Positions 1 through 8,032 of a stretch of DNA of 54,001 bases are shown piece by piece. This stretch comes from Caballeronia grimmiae. GTDB lineage: Bacteria; Pseudomonadota; Gammaproteobacteria; Burkholderiales; Burkholderiaceae. Location of the stretch: contig NZ_JFHE01000040.1 of assembly GCF_000698555.1 (NCBI RefSeq), positions 1-54,001 of the forward strand, given 5' to 3'. Position numbers and translations under genes: made by a program. Positions within the stretch are counted from its first letter, which is position 1, and each line of letters begins with the position of its first letter. The notes beneath the pieces are model-generated. The model worked only from the letters and a program-made list of their open reading frames with translations, was not told the origin of the DNA and did no database searches.

Positions 1-20
1 CTGAAGACCGTCGCAACATC

Positions 21-46
21 AAACCCGCCACTGAGCGGGTTTTTTG
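21..46 (+). terminator. Rho-independent terminator of the gene left of the window
   Basis: An 8-bp perfect stem (AAACCCGC / GCGGGTTT) with a 6-nt loop is followed by a run of T. It points rightwards, so it ends a plus-strand transcript that enters from outside the window. Confidence 0.85.
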
Positions 47-106
47 TTATCTGCTCGAAACGCTTTCGATCCGCGCATCAGCCGGCCCACACGCAAAGGA
101 GAAACG

Positions 107-604
107 ATGGACCTTCCACACGATCTTCAAGCCATCGCGCATCAGGAGAACACGCTCGTGTTCCCGCAGTTCAACACGGAACACGCCTGGCAAGTGGGCT
201 CGCAATTGCGCGAGATGGCGCTTGCGCGGAGTGCAGCCGTCGCGATCGACGTGCGCACCTTCGGCCACCGCCTTTTCTTCGCCGCACTCGATGGCGCGAC
301 GCCCGACAACGCGCGCTGGGCCGAGCGGAAATCGAAGACGGTCGAGCACTTCCGCCGCAGCTCGTATGCCATCGGGCTTACGCTGCAGCAAAGCGGCGCG
401 ACGCTCGCCGATAAATACGGCCTCGATCCCGCTCAATACTCCGCGCATGGCGGAGCGTTTCCGATCCGCGTCGCGAATGCTGGCGTGATTGGTTCGGTCG
501 TGGTGTCGGGACTGCCGCAGCGCAAGGATCACGAGATGGTGGTCGAAGCTTTGTGCGCCGTCCTCGGTCAGAGCTACGCCGCGCTCGCGCTCGATCATCA
601 CTGA
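107..604 (+). CDS. UPF0303 / heme-degrading-domain (HbpS/GlcG-like) protein
   Basis: The 165-aa protein matches the length and layout of the UPF0303 (YBR137W-type, DUF336-related) family. The N-terminal half carries the pattern TFGHRLFFAAL followed by an NARWAERKSKTVEHF segment typical of the family, and the C-terminal half has the glycine-rich GGAFPIRV and GVIGSVVVSGLPQ strands of the GlcG/HbpS fold. The ATG at 107 is chosen because a strong AAAGGAGA ribosome site lies 5 nt upstream; an in-frame TTG at 44 would run through the upstream terminator region. The family is annotated as heme-degrading on limited evidence, so the reaction is uncertain. It is monocistronic. Confidence 0.85.
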   Translation: MDLPHDLQAIAHQENTLVFPQFNTEHAWQVGSQLREMALARSAAVAIDVRTFGHRLFFAALDGATPDNARWAERKSKTVEHFRRSSYAIGLTLQQSGATLADKYGLDPAQYSAHGGAFPIRVANAGVIGSVVVSGLPQRKDHEMVVEALCAVLGQSYAALALDHH

Positions 605-660
605 GCGCTATCTCCGCGCTTTAACAAAACACGGTGGGGCACAAGGCGAGAACCGCGTGC

Positions 661-1062
661 CTATTTGCAGCGAATGATCATCGAACGATTCTTCACGTTC
701 GCGGATATCACATTGCTGATGCCGCCGCCCGTCGGCCCGCCTTCTTCGTTGTCCTTCGACACGATGTCATACCCCGTCGCGCCGCACGCCTTCCCGGCGA
801 GCACATAGCAACTCGCCCAGCTCGATCCGGCATCCGCGCCGCTGCAATTGACGGCGTAGCCCGTCTGTCCATCGGGCAGATTGATAAGCGAAGCGTCATT
901 CGACGATGCGCAAGCACCCAGCCCCGCCATCAAGAGCGCAGTCGCGCCGAGCATCGACGCGCGCAGCCATGAAACCTTGCGTATCCCTTGCGCCCCATGC
1001 GCCGAAGGAAACGCATCTCCAAGCGTGGAAAGTCGGCTGCTTCGCCGATTGAATCCCTTCAT
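661..1062 (-). CDS. Putative small lipoprotein
   Basis: The 133-aa protein has a long positively charged N-terminus, a hydrophobic stretch and a lipobox-like LMAGLGAC ending in a Cys at about residue 52, which suggests an outer-membrane or periplasmic lipoprotein. The mature part has two Cys pairs (NCSGADAGSSWASC and GKACGATGYDI) and a stretch GGGISNVISANVKNRSMIIRC reminiscent of small secreted Burkholderia proteins of unknown function. Start 1062 follows a GAGGT ribosome site; longer in-frame starts up to 1206 would add an Arg-rich tail. Signal processing is inferred; no function is recognised. Confidence 0.65.
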   Translation of the reverse strand: MKGFNRRSSRLSTLGDAFPSAHGAQGIRKVSWLRASMLGATALLMAGLGACASSNDASLINLPDGQTGYAVNCSGADAGSSWASCYVLAGKACGATGYDIVSKDNEEGGPTGGGISNVISANVKNRSMIIRCK

Positions 1063-1325
1063 CTGTACCTCGTGAGTTCTGGTCCGTGCGACGCGAGGCC
1101 CGCGCGCGCATACTTTCTGAGATGGGCATTGTCCCATACGCCGATGACCCGGCGTGACATGACGCGGGCGCGACGCTTGCGAGACGGCACTCAACACATG
1201 CAGCATTTCATACGCTGCGAACTATTTGCCGGATCGTGCGCCCTATGAATGGGCTATCGGTTTGAATTGCGGTCGAGCCGCGCAATGGCGCACGGCACGA
1301 CAACGAGCAACGGAGGACAAAAGCA

Positions 1326-1598
1326 ATGGCGGAAAGAGTCACGGGACCGTATCGAAGCTATTACATCAGCGCATCGGCGCGGCTCGTGCAGACGCACGAG
1401 AGCAAGGACGGTCAGCCCGGCGCGGGTATTTACGTCGGTTCGGTGAGCCTCGGTCAGGGCGGCCCCGACAACGCCCGCCACTTCGAGGCGCTCGTCGATC
1501 TTGGCCCTGAGCGACGCTTCGCCACGGAGGAGGAAGCACTCACGCACGTCGAGCAAGCGGCGCGCGATTACATCGACCGGTTACTGCAATCGACATGA
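1326..1598 (+). CDS. Conserved hypothetical protein, 90 aa
   Basis: A soluble 90-aa protein with no signal peptide or membrane segment. It shows an N-terminal beta-rich segment (RSYYISASARLVQ, GIYVGSVSLG) and a C-terminal helix (EEEALTHVEQAARDYIDRLL). A GGAGG ribosome site ends 10 nt before the ATG. Its stop codon overlaps the ATG of the next gene (ATGA), so the two are almost certainly translationally coupled. The fold and coding bias support a real gene; its function is unknown. Confidence 0.7.
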   Translation: MAERVTGPYRSYYISASARLVQTHESKDGQPGAGIYVGSVSLGQGGPDNARHFEALVDLGPERRFATEEEALTHVEQAARDYIDRLLQST

Positions 1599-1951
1599 TG
1601 CGAGCCATTCATCTGCGCCACGCCGTGCTTTACGATATCGCGCATTGCCTTGTCGATCTGTTTCCGAGCGGCGCGGACATCGCCGAGGTCGGCGCCGATT
1701 CGAGTCCCGCGCTGTTCGTCAGCTGGCGCACGGGCGGGGTGGCGAACCATGCGGGCAATATCGCGTGGGGCGTGCATTACCGTTTCGACGCACGCGTGTT
1801 GCTCGCGTATCCGCATCTTCCGCACGATGCTCGCGAGCGCGTATGCCAGCGCGTGCGTGAAATGAGCCGTCACCTCGATTTCAATTACGCCGATCCTCGC
1901 GCAAGCTCGCTGCTCGTCGTGGATGTCGGCGAGGACGTGCTCGACGGCTGA
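1595..1951 (+). CDS. Conserved hypothetical protein (DUF3022-like), 118 aa
   Basis: The ATG overlaps the stop of the preceding gene by 4 bp, defining a two-gene operon. The 118-aa protein is soluble, with an N-terminal helix (RHAVLYDIAHCLVDLF), a central beta-rich part (ALFVSWRTGG, NIAWGVHYRF) and a C-terminal VREMSRHLDFNY segment. It resembles a short Burkholderia-restricted family I know as DUF3022; that assignment is from memory and could be wrong. No catalytic motif is evident. Confidence 0.65.
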   Translation: MMRAIHLRHAVLYDIAHCLVDLFPSGADIAEVGADSSPALFVSWRTGGVANHAGNIAWGVHYRFDARVLLAYPHLPHDARERVCQRVREMSRHLDFNYADPRASSLLVVDVGEDVLDG

Positions 1952-2092
1952 TCGTCGGCGGCGGCGCATCGCGCGCCTGCTGGACCGTGCGGTGCATCGG
2001 CGAGTACCATGTTTGCCCTGACCGGACTTCGCAGCGCGGCCCGCTCGTCGCAGCGGGATCGAACGGAGAGACGCCTCTGCAACGAGACAATC

Positions 2093-2380
2093 ATGGACAT
2101 TCATTTTCTTTCTGACGCGCCGGATTATCGCGATTCCAATCTCACGATCGAATTCGCCGCGCTAGTCGATGGCCGGCGCGTGCCGTGCGCGATTTCAGTG
2201 GAAGCGCTCGAAGACCACTTCGGCGCACAGACTTACGACAGCGCCGGCTGGATCGGCGCTTTCGATGCCGGCCGCGAGCGCATCGAAGCTGTCGCGCGGG
2301 AACACTTGCGTGTGACGAACGGCATGCCCGTGCTGCTGAAAAGCGGGCACTTTCCGCCGGGGCGCGTCACTGTCGAGTGA
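2093..2380 (+). CDS. DUF1488 family protein
   Basis: The 95-aa protein fits DUF1488 in length and pattern: an N-terminal strand FLSDAPDYRDSNLTIEF, the CAISVEALEDHFGA core and a C-terminal helix with ERIEAVAREHL. This small family is common in proteobacteria and has no known biochemical role. Start 2093 is preferred to the in-frame upstream start at 2009, which would add an Arg/Ser-rich sequence unlike the family. Confidence 0.75.
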   Translation: MDIHFLSDAPDYRDSNLTIEFAALVDGRRVPCAISVEALEDHFGAQTYDSAGWIGAFDAGRERIEAVAREHLRVTNGMPVLLKSGHFPPGRVTVE

Positions 2381-2389
2381 GAGGAGCGC

Positions 2390-2414
2390 CTCTTACAAGC
2401 ATGGGGTGTAAGAG
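2390..2414. repeat. Inverted repeat downstream of the DUF1488 gene
   Basis: A perfect 8-bp inverted repeat (CTCTTACA / TGTAAGAG) with a 9-nt spacer begins 10 bp after the DUF1488 stop. It lacks a T run, so it may be a weak terminator, an RNA-stabilising hairpin or an operator. Confidence 0.4.
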
Positions 2415-2593
2415 CTGCCAGCCTTCGACGCTGCGGCGAAAAGGACGTCCATGAACGGTGTCCTTTCGCACGCTCACGCCTCGGAGTAACATGACGACAA
2501 TCTGCCGCATGCGATGCGATTCGCTCGGCATATTACTTGCTCCGGGGCGTTAGCTTCGAAGAGCATCCATTATAAAAATCGCGCGGGGTCGTC

Positions 2594-2782
2594 ATGCTTC
2601 AATCCTTTCTTCACTCGCTCGTCGAGTCCAATGCACTTTGGCTCATCTGGGCGGCCGTCGGTGTCCTGATTCTTGGCTTCTGCATTCTGTTTGCTTCGGT
2701 CGTGCTGGGCGACTCGGACGAGCCGCTTTATAACGCGGCTTCGGCAACACGCAGGGACGACGACGGCTCGATGATCGTCTGA
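2594..2782 (+). CDS. Small single-pass membrane protein, 62 aa
   Basis: The protein has one strong membrane helix at about residues 15-40 (LWLIWAAVGVLILGFCILFA) followed by an acidic, polar tail ending in DDDGSMIV. An AT-rich TATAAAA element lies about 20 bp upstream and a weak GGGG ribosome site precedes the ATG. Small membrane proteins like this are common in Burkholderia and mostly unstudied. I cannot assign a function; absence of homologues would make it a spurious call. Confidence 0.5.
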   Translation: MLQSFLHSLVESNALWLIWAAVGVLILGFCILFASVVLGDSDEPLYNAASATRRDDDGSMIV

Positions 2783-2849
2783 ACGGCGGCGTCGTGCGCG
2801 GCATCGCCCGCGGTAACCTAAACTCACTTGCAACGTAGCGGTGCCGACA

Positions 2850-3488
2850 ATGCCTCGCATGAGTCTGGATGAAGAGCGGACACGCCGATTGCAGGAGCAC
2901 AAGCAGCAGCAGCGCGACGCGCTGCGCGAGCGCATACTCGAAGCCTCGCGCGGCATCGTGAGGAGCGAGGGCATCGGGTCGCTCTCGATGCGCAAGCTCG
3001 CCGATGCGATCGACTACTCGCCCGCGGCGCTCTATCTTCACTTCAGGAGCCGGGGCGAGATTGCGCGAGCGTTGCGCGAAGAAGGGTATGCGCAATTGCG
3101 CGCGGCCTTCGTTCCGCACGCGGCGATTCCCGATCCCGCCGCGCGCCTGAAAGCGATCGGCCGCGCGTACGTCGAGTTCGGCCTGGCGGAGCCGGAGATG
3201 TATCGGCTGATGTTCATGGAGACCGGCGATGCAGCCGGTTCCGCCGGCGTCGCGAGCAGCCGCGACAGCGCCACGATGCTTTCGCTTTTCGAGGAGGCGT
3301 TCGCCGCGCTGAACGCGAACGCGCCGGCTGCCTGCGCACAGGCGTTGTGGGCGAACCTGCACGGCATCGTCGCGCTCGAACTGAGCGGTGCGGCGCTGCC
3401 TGCGGCGCCGGTGGCGGCGCTCGTCGAGCTGTCGCTCGATGCGTGGCTCGCCGCTGGTTCCGGGTTCGCCGCTAGCTCTGGTGATTGA
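2850..3488 (+). CDS. TetR/AcrR family transcriptional regulator
   Basis: The N-terminal part is a classic TetR helix-turn-helix (ILEASRGIVRSEG, then LSMRKLADAIDYSPAALYLHF), after an unusually Gln/Arg-rich lead-in. The C-terminal part resembles the WHG-type TetR ligand domain (YVEFGLAEPEMYRLMFM). GTG 2841, ATG 2850 and ATG 2859 are all possible starts and no ribosome site decides between them. It lies 28 bp upstream of an enoyl-CoA hydratase/hydrolase gene on the same strand and probably controls that operon in response to an acyl-CoA or fatty acid; this is inference from context. Confidence 0.85.
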   Translation: MPRMSLDEERTRRLQEHKQQQRDALRERILEASRGIVRSEGIGSLSMRKLADAIDYSPAALYLHFRSRGEIARALREEGYAQLRAAFVPHAAIPDPAARLKAIGRAYVEFGLAEPEMYRLMFMETGDAAGSAGVASSRDSATMLSLFEEAFAALNANAPAACAQALWANLHGIVALELSGAALPAAPVAALVELSLDAWLAAGSGFAASSGD

Positions 3489-3516
3489 CCGAAAGAACGT
3501 TCCGACTCTCAACACG

Positions 3517-4629
3517 ATGACCACTGAAGACATCCGTATCGACACCGCCAACGGCATCGGCTTCATTGCGCTCGATCGTCCGAAGGCGCTCAACGCGCTG
3601 ACGCCGCCGATGCTGCGCGCGATCAGCGAGGCGTTGCGGGCCTGGCGTCACGACCAGGCGATCCGCGCCGTCATGATCTACAGCCCGCACGTGCGCGCGT
3701 TTTGCGCGGGCGGCGACATTCGCTTTCTATACGACGCGGCAAAGGCGGGCGACAGCGACACCGTCGACGCATTCTTCATCGACGAGTACAAGCTCAATCA
3801 CGCGATCTTCACGTTCCCGAAGCCGTATATCGCGGTCATGAGCGGCGTCGTGATGGGCGGCGGCATGGGCATTTCGCAGGGCGCGCATCACACCGGCGGG
3901 CTACGCATCGTCACGCAGTCCACGAAGATGGCGATGCCCGAGACGCGCATCGGACTGTTTCCCGATGTCGGCGTGAGCTGGTTTCTGGCGCGCGCGCCGG
4001 GCGCGATCGGCCGCTATCTCGCGGCGACGGGTGCGAGCATGGGCGCCGCCGATGCGCTTTATGCACGCATGGCCGACGCCTATCTCGACGACGGCGCGCT
4101 GCCGGGGCTGATCGAATCGCTGCGGCATCAGCGTTTTCTGGATGGCGTCGACATCATGCGTTTCGTGCAGAACGAGACCACGAAATACAAGGTCTCGCCG
4201 ATCCCCGATGCCAGCCCGCTCGCGGAAGCGCGCACGCTGATCGACAAGTGTTTCGCGGCGGGCAATGGCGCGGCGATTCTGGCGTCGCTGGAACGGGAAG
4301 CCGACGCGTCGGGCAGCGCGTGGGCGCGCGGCACGGCGGCGCAATTGCGCGAACGTTCGCCGCTGTCCGTCGATGTAGCGCTTCAGCAGGTGGATCGCGC
4401 GCGCTTTTCGACGATGGCCGAGACGCTGCGCCGCGATCTCGATCTCACGCGCTCCGTTTTCGAGCGGGGCGACGTGGTGGAGGGTATACGGGCGCGCATC
4501 GTCGACAAGGACGATCAGCCGGCATGGAAAGTTACCCGCGCCGAGGATGTCGAGCCGAAGGACGTCGAGCACATGTTCGACAGCGCGTGGTCACCGGCGA
4601 CACACCCGCTGAGGCTGCTGAAGGATTGA
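3517..4629 (+). CDS. 3-hydroxyisobutyryl-CoA hydrolase / enoyl-CoA hydratase family protein
   Basis: The 370-aa protein belongs to the crotonase superfamily, long ECH_2 subgroup. It has the oxyanion-hole motif FCAGGDIRFLYD (about 62-73), a second glycine loop SGVVMGGGMGIS (109-120) and the MPETRIGLFPD block with Glu142 and Asp150, spaced as the catalytic acids of 3-hydroxyisobutyryl-CoA hydrolase. Such enzymes release 3-hydroxyisobutyrate in valine breakdown. The C-terminal helical extension also fits that subgroup rather than ordinary enoyl-CoA hydratase of about 260 aa. Substrate remains inferred. It is probably co-transcribed with the TetR gene just upstream. Confidence 0.85.
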   Translation: MTTEDIRIDTANGIGFIALDRPKALNALTPPMLRAISEALRAWRHDQAIRAVMIYSPHVRAFCAGGDIRFLYDAAKAGDSDTVDAFFIDEYKLNHAIFTFPKPYIAVMSGVVMGGGMGISQGAHHTGGLRIVTQSTKMAMPETRIGLFPDVGVSWFLARAPGAIGRYLAATGASMGAADALYARMADAYLDDGALPGLIESLRHQRFLDGVDIMRFVQNETTKYKVSPIPDASPLAEARTLIDKCFAAGNGAAILASLEREADASGSAWARGTAAQLRERSPLSVDVALQQVDRARFSTMAETLRRDLDLTRSVFERGDVVEGIRARIVDKDDQPAWKVTRAEDVEPKDVEHMFDSAWSPATHPLRLLKD

Positions 4630-4664
4630 GGCTTGCGGCGGCCGGGAGGCCGGCCGCTTAGTGC

Positions 4665-5090
4665 TTAACGCGCCTCGCCGCGCGCCATGAATGCGCGCAT
4701 GAAGACGAGCGCGCCCCAGCCCCAGATGGCGTTCGCGATGAAGCTCGGCGCGAGGCGCGGCAGCATGTTGCCGGCCGGCCAGATGCCGCGCGCCGGATCG
4801 ATCACGAAGGCGCTCACCGCCGTCAGCACGATGCCGCCGAACACGAGCGCGCCGATCCACGGGGCGCGGTTATCGGGCGCGACGCGCAGCAGCCACGCCA
4901 TCAGTACGGCGAAGACCGCGCTCCACAATGCATTGGCGATGAACTCGGGGATGCCGAGCGGCAGGAAAGGCGTGGTGGAGAAGCCGGTCGCATCGATGAG
5001 TCCGGCTGCGTGTAAAAGCGCGTAAGTCGATTCACGAAAGAACAGGGCGGCGAGAAAACCTGAGACGAACGGCAGAATGAGTTTTTGCAT
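4665..5090 (-). CDS. Four-helix integral membrane protein, unknown function
   Basis: The 141-aa protein has four predicted membrane segments: about residues 4-24, 50-70, 80-100 and 118-136. Conserved-looking features are two similar IANA(L/I)W elements (IPEFIANALWSAVF and SFIANAIWGWGALVF), which suggest an internal duplication of a two-helix unit. It is convergent with the hydrolase gene. No family is recognised with confidence and no ribosome site is obvious, but the hydrophobic pattern strongly supports a real inner-membrane protein. Confidence 0.7.
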   Translation of the reverse strand: MQKLILPFVSGFLAALFFRESTYALLHAAGLIDATGFSTTPFLPLGIPEFIANALWSAVFAVLMAWLLRVAPDNRAPWIGALVFGGIVLTAVSAFVIDPARGIWPAGNMLPRLAPSFIANAIWGWGALVFMRAFMARGEAR

Positions 5091-5200
5091 TGGCTGGACC
5101 GCAGGCGGGCGAGACGGCGGCTCGCTCGGTTATCGTGACGAGCGCCATTATAGGGGCGGGCGTGGGGCAGCCGGTGCATGGCGGCACGAGAAGCGCCACA

Positions 5201-5236
5201 AAGCAAAAAGCCCAGTCTTCGACTGGGCTTTTTGCT
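5201..5236. terminator. Bidirectional Rho-independent terminator after tRNA-His
   Basis: A perfect 17-bp inverted repeat (arms beginning AAGCAAAAAGCCC) surrounds a TTC loop, giving a GC stem flanked by A and T runs on both sides. On the minus strand it lies 9 nt after the CCA end of tRNA-His and so terminates that transcript. Confidence 0.9.
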
Positions 5237-5245
5237 TGAATTCTC

Positions 5246-5322
5246 TGGGGTGGCTGATGGGACTCGAACCCACGACGACAGGAATCACAATCCTGGACTC
5301 TACCAACTGAGCTACAGCCACC
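5246..5322 (-). tRNA. tRNA-His (GTG anticodon)
   Basis: The minus strand folds as a complete tRNA: a 7-bp acceptor stem starting GGTGGCT with the extra G-1 characteristic of tRNA-His, D-loop AGCTCAGTTGGTAGAG, anticodon loop with GTG (bases 5286-5288), T-loop GGTTCGAGTCC, and a CCA tail encoded in the DNA. It closely matches the enterobacterial tRNA-His. It lies downstream of and in the same direction as dusA, whose product modifies tRNAs. Confidence 0.97.
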
Positions 5323-5383
5323 ACTGACAACAGATCTACTGCTTTCTCGCTTCAGCAAGATTGCCTGCCGATCGAGAAGCGAG

Positions 5384-5412
5384 ATTATACGAACTGAGAT
5401 TCCGCTTGCCTA
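5384..5412 (-). promoter_or_regulatory. Sigma-70 promoter of tRNA-His
   Basis: On the minus strand a perfect TATAAT (-10, bases 5384-5389) stands 17 nt after TAGGCA (a 4/6 match to -35). It would start transcription about 55 nt before the mature tRNA 5' end. The 5' leader contains a 9-bp perfect inverted repeat (5345-5353 with 5376-5384). Confidence 0.65.
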
Positions 5413-5455
5413 GCCCTTTCGAGCATTTTTTTGCGGTCCGCGCTGCCGGATCGCG

Positions 5456-6460
5456 TCAAGCCTCGATCGCCTCGACGCCGTCGCGCAAATGGCTGCGCGC
5501 TTCATCGAAGATGCCGAGATCGCCCTTCGCGAGCCGCTTGCTATCCGACAACACGCGCCGCCATCCGCGCGCGCCCGCTTCGCCCCGGTACAAGCCCAGC
5601 GCATGCCGCGTCACCGCGCCAAGGTACGTGCCGCGCGCAAGTTCCGTACGCGCATACTCGATCAGCCCCGCCTCGATATCCTCGCGCGCCGGAACCGGCG
5701 TCGTCGCACCGTAGAAGCGCGTGTCGACTTCCGCCAGCACATACGGATTGTGATACGCCTCCCGTCCGAGCATCACGCCATCGACATGCTTCAGGTGCTC
5801 TTCCACCTCATCCAGCGTCTTGATGCCGCCGTTGATCGAGATTTCCAGATGCGGAAAGTCGCGCTTCAGCCGATACGCATAGTCGTACTTGAGCGGCGGA
5901 ATCTCGCGGTTTTCCTTCGGGCTGAGGCCCTTGAGAATCGCGTTGCGCGCATGGACGATGAACACCTCGCAGCCCGCGTCCGCCACCGTGCCGACGAAGT
6001 CGCGGACGAACGCATAGTCCTCGACCGCGTCGACGCCGATGCGATGCTTCACCGTCACCGGAATGGATACGGCATCGCGCATCGCCTTCACGCAGTCGGC
6101 GACGAGCTGTGGTTCCTTCATGAGGCACGCCCCAAACGCGCCGCGCTGCACGCGCTCGGACGGACATCCGCAATTCAGGTTGATCTCGTCGTAGCCCCAT
6201 TGCTCGCCGAGCTTCGCGCTTCGGGCCAGATCGCCGGGCTCGCTGCCGCCGAGTTGCAGCGCGACAGGCGCTTCACCGGGCGTGAAGGCGAGATGCCGCG
6301 CGACATCGCCGTAAAGCAGCGCGCCGGTCGTCACCATCTCGGTGTAGAGCCATGCATGGCGCGACACGAGCCGATGCAGCGAACGGCAGTGGCGATCCGT
6401 CCAGTCCATCATGGGTGCGACGGACACGCGGCGGGGGCTGATCTTCGGAACGGCGGACAT
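5456..6460 (-). CDS. dusA: tRNA-dihydrouridine(20/20a) synthase DusA
   Basis: The 334-aa protein has the DusA hallmarks: APMMDWTDRHCR at the N-terminus (FMN barrel), EINLNCGCPS with the catalytic Cys99, RGAFGACLM, the VKHRIGVD segment and the phosphate-binding SINGGIKT near residue 220. DusA reduces U20/U20a in the D-loop of tRNAs with FMN and NADPH. Length and motifs separate it from DusB and DusC. ATG 6460 gives the usual family start (about 12 residues before APMMDW); the longer in-frame extension to 6898 overlaps the neighbouring gene. dusA is a known integration site for some phages, and here it is intact. Confidence 0.95.
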   Translation of the reverse strand: MSAVPKISPRRVSVAPMMDWTDRHCRSLHRLVSRHAWLYTEMVTTGALLYGDVARHLAFTPGEAPVALQLGGSEPGDLARSAKLGEQWGYDEINLNCGCPSERVQRGAFGACLMKEPQLVADCVKAMRDAVSIPVTVKHRIGVDAVEDYAFVRDFVGTVADAGCEVFIVHARNAILKGLSPKENREIPPLKYDYAYRLKRDFPHLEISINGGIKTLDEVEEHLKHVDGVMLGREAYHNPYVLAEVDTRFYGATTPVPAREDIEAGLIEYARTELARGTYLGAVTRHALGLYRGEAGARGWRRVLSDSKRLAKGDLGIFDEARSHLRDGVEAIEA

Positions 6461-6613
6461 GGCGATAAGTCGAACGGTGTCGGATGGCGGCGAATCTGCG
6501 ATTTTAACGCAGCGATGCGAGCGCGTTTTGCGGGCGCTTCGCGGCGGCACAGGCGAATCTTTCGGGTGAACGCCTGTCAGATCAGGCATGACGTCGTTCG
6601 AACGGAGTCCATC

Positions 6614-6865
6614 ATGAGAAACCAACTGATCGCGGCAAGCGCGTTCCTCTGTGCCGCGCTCGCCGCACAGGCGCAAAATCCGCCGGCCGCGCGCCCGGAC
6701 GACAACGCGTCGATGGTCAGGCCGCCCGGCGCGCCCGGATCGCCTGCGGCCAGCGCCGCGCGCCCGCACAATCCCGACAACATGCCCGTCAAGCGTCCCA
6801 ATCCGCCGCCGAACAGCGACCGCATGCTGCACAACAGTCCCGCGAGCGACGCCATCGCGAAGTAA
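6614..6865 (+). CDS. Proline-rich exported protein, 83 aa
   Basis: A clear signal peptide (MRNQLIAASAFLCAALAAQAQ, predicted cut after about residue 20) precedes a Pro/Ala/Asn-rich, low-complexity mature chain containing repeated elements of the kind RPxNPDN and VKRPNPPPNSDRM. It has no membrane helix, so it should be periplasmic or secreted. GGAG 7 nt before the ATG supports the start. Function unknown; such short Pro-rich exported proteins are common in Burkholderia. Confidence 0.65.
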   Translation: MRNQLIAASAFLCAALAAQAQNPPAARPDDNASMVRPPGAPGSPAASAARPHNPDNMPVKRPNPPPNSDRMLHNSPASDAIAK

Positions 6866-6948
6866 GGCGAACCGCAAGGACGCCACGGCGCGATGCACCG
6901 TGCTAGCATCTTCAGACCATCCCCCAACCGACGACCATGGAGGCAGCT

Positions 6949-7251
6949 ATGGCTACTTTGGCGATCGACGGCGTGCGCTGGGTCAACGATCGTGTGACCA
7001 ACGTGCGCTGGGGCAGTTTCGACTCCGCCAGGAATGCGTGGGCGGCTCCGACCAGCATCGTGGATGTCCACGAAGTCGTGGACGCCATCAAGAGCGGCAA
7101 GGAAGTCCGCACGCTCTTCACGCTCGGCGGACGAACCTTTCTCGGACCCAAAGTCAGCGCCTTGCCTTACGCCAACGGCCACGTCGGCATCGAGGCGCGC
7201 GTGCAGGACGGGCAAATCGAGAAATCGCTCGAAGACCTGCCGCCCGTCTGA
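6949..7251 (+). CDS. Conserved hypothetical protein, 100 aa
   Basis: A soluble alpha/beta protein of 100 aa with an N-terminal VRWVNDRVTNVRWG segment, a central SIVDVHEVVDAIKSGKEV helix and a C-terminal strand with GHVGIEARVQDG. ATG 6949 is chosen over ATG 6937 because a perfect GGAGG (6939-6943) lies 5 nt before it and overlaps the upstream ATG. The pattern vaguely recalls DUF3892 proteins, but I do not claim it. It heads a run of short same-strand genes up to 8386. Confidence 0.65.
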   Translation: MATLAIDGVRWVNDRVTNVRWGSFDSARNAWAAPTSIVDVHEVVDAIKSGKEVRTLFTLGGRTFLGPKVSALPYANGHVGIEARVQDGQIEKSLEDLPPV

Positions 7252-7286
7252 CGACGAGCAAACGCGGGCGCAGCGGAGAACATGCA

Positions 7287-7676
7287 TTGAATCGGGAACA
7301 GGCGCTGAGGTTCGAAGCCGAATTCATGCCGCGCATCGTCGAACGCGTCGCGCGGCAGATCGGTCGCGGGCTGCGTATCGACGTCCTTCCGTACGAACAT
7401 CGTAATGCGCCGACGCGGCTGCACATCAGTGCGCCGCCGCATGACAATGGCGAGCGGGCGGGTCAATATCCGTACGATCTGAGCGTGTTCCTCACCTGGG
7501 ACGACGACGAAATCGAGCGCCTGCTGCGCCCCGGCGGAGAAGCGCGTTTTCAGCGATATCTGGATTCGCTCGGCGCGAAATTCATCGCCTGGCAAGGCGC
7601 GCGAGAAGTCGATTTCAACACGCGCTCGCAAGCGGAGCCGTCGATATTGCTCGGCGGGCTCGACTTCGAACCCTGA
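7287..7676 (+). CDS. Conserved hypothetical protein, 129 aa (TTG start)
   Basis: The frame is coding by composition and by sequence character (ALRFEAEFMPRIVERVARQI, YPYDLSVFLTWDDDEIERLL). No ATG is well placed; a TTG at 7287 follows GCGGAG by 8 nt and gives a sensible N-terminus, while the first ATG (7326) would remove a helix. There is no signal peptide or membrane segment. Function unrecognised. Spacing of 35 bp from the previous gene suggests co-transcription. Confidence 0.55.
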   Translation: MNREQALRFEAEFMPRIVERVARQIGRGLRIDVLPYEHRNAPTRLHISAPPHDNGERAGQYPYDLSVFLTWDDDEIERLLRPGGEARFQRYLDSLGAKFIAWQGAREVDFNTRSQAEPSILLGGLDFEP

Positions 7677-7729
7677 CGGACCCCGCCGCTCGCTTCGGAT
7701 CGAACGCAGTCACGAAATGGGAGATCGAG

Positions 7730-7933
7730 ATGGCATCGTCGAATGAAGGCAGGCTGCGCGCATTCGTGCAGACGGCGGAACAGGCGGGCGGCTTCGTGTG
7801 GGTGCTCGTCCTCGTCGATTTCCAGGCGCAGGAGATCAAGCGCGCGATGGTGTCGGAAGAAAACTTCGCCACCGCCGATGCCGCCCGCGACGCCGGCAAC
7901 GATCGTCTGAAAGCGATGTCGAACGACCGCTGA
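7730..7933 (+). CDS. Small conserved hypothetical protein, 67 aa
   Basis: A 67-aa soluble protein with a beta hairpin (GGFVWVLVLVDFQ) and a C-terminal helix (NFATADAARDAGNDRLKAM). A GGGAGA ribosome site lies 6 nt upstream of the ATG. The layout, a sheet followed by an Ala-rich helix starting TADAAR, is close to that of the 90-aa gene at 1326, so the two could be distant relatives. Function unknown. Confidence 0.6.
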   Translation: MASSNEGRLRAFVQTAEQAGGFVWVLVLVDFQAQEIKRAMVSEENFATADAARDAGNDRLKAMSNDR

Positions 7934-8032
7934 CGCCGAACCGGCGATGCCCGAGTGATGGTCCACGCGCGGCGTCGCGCCGTGCGTGGAGCGGCTTTTG
8001 CGCGGCGTCCGTCAGACAAATCTACAAGAACG

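Noticed and set aside
5489..6865. 458-codon plus-strand frame over dusA
   Set aside because: Antisense to dusA for most of its length; only its last 83 codons, starting at the ATG at 6614 with signal peptide, are kept as a gene.
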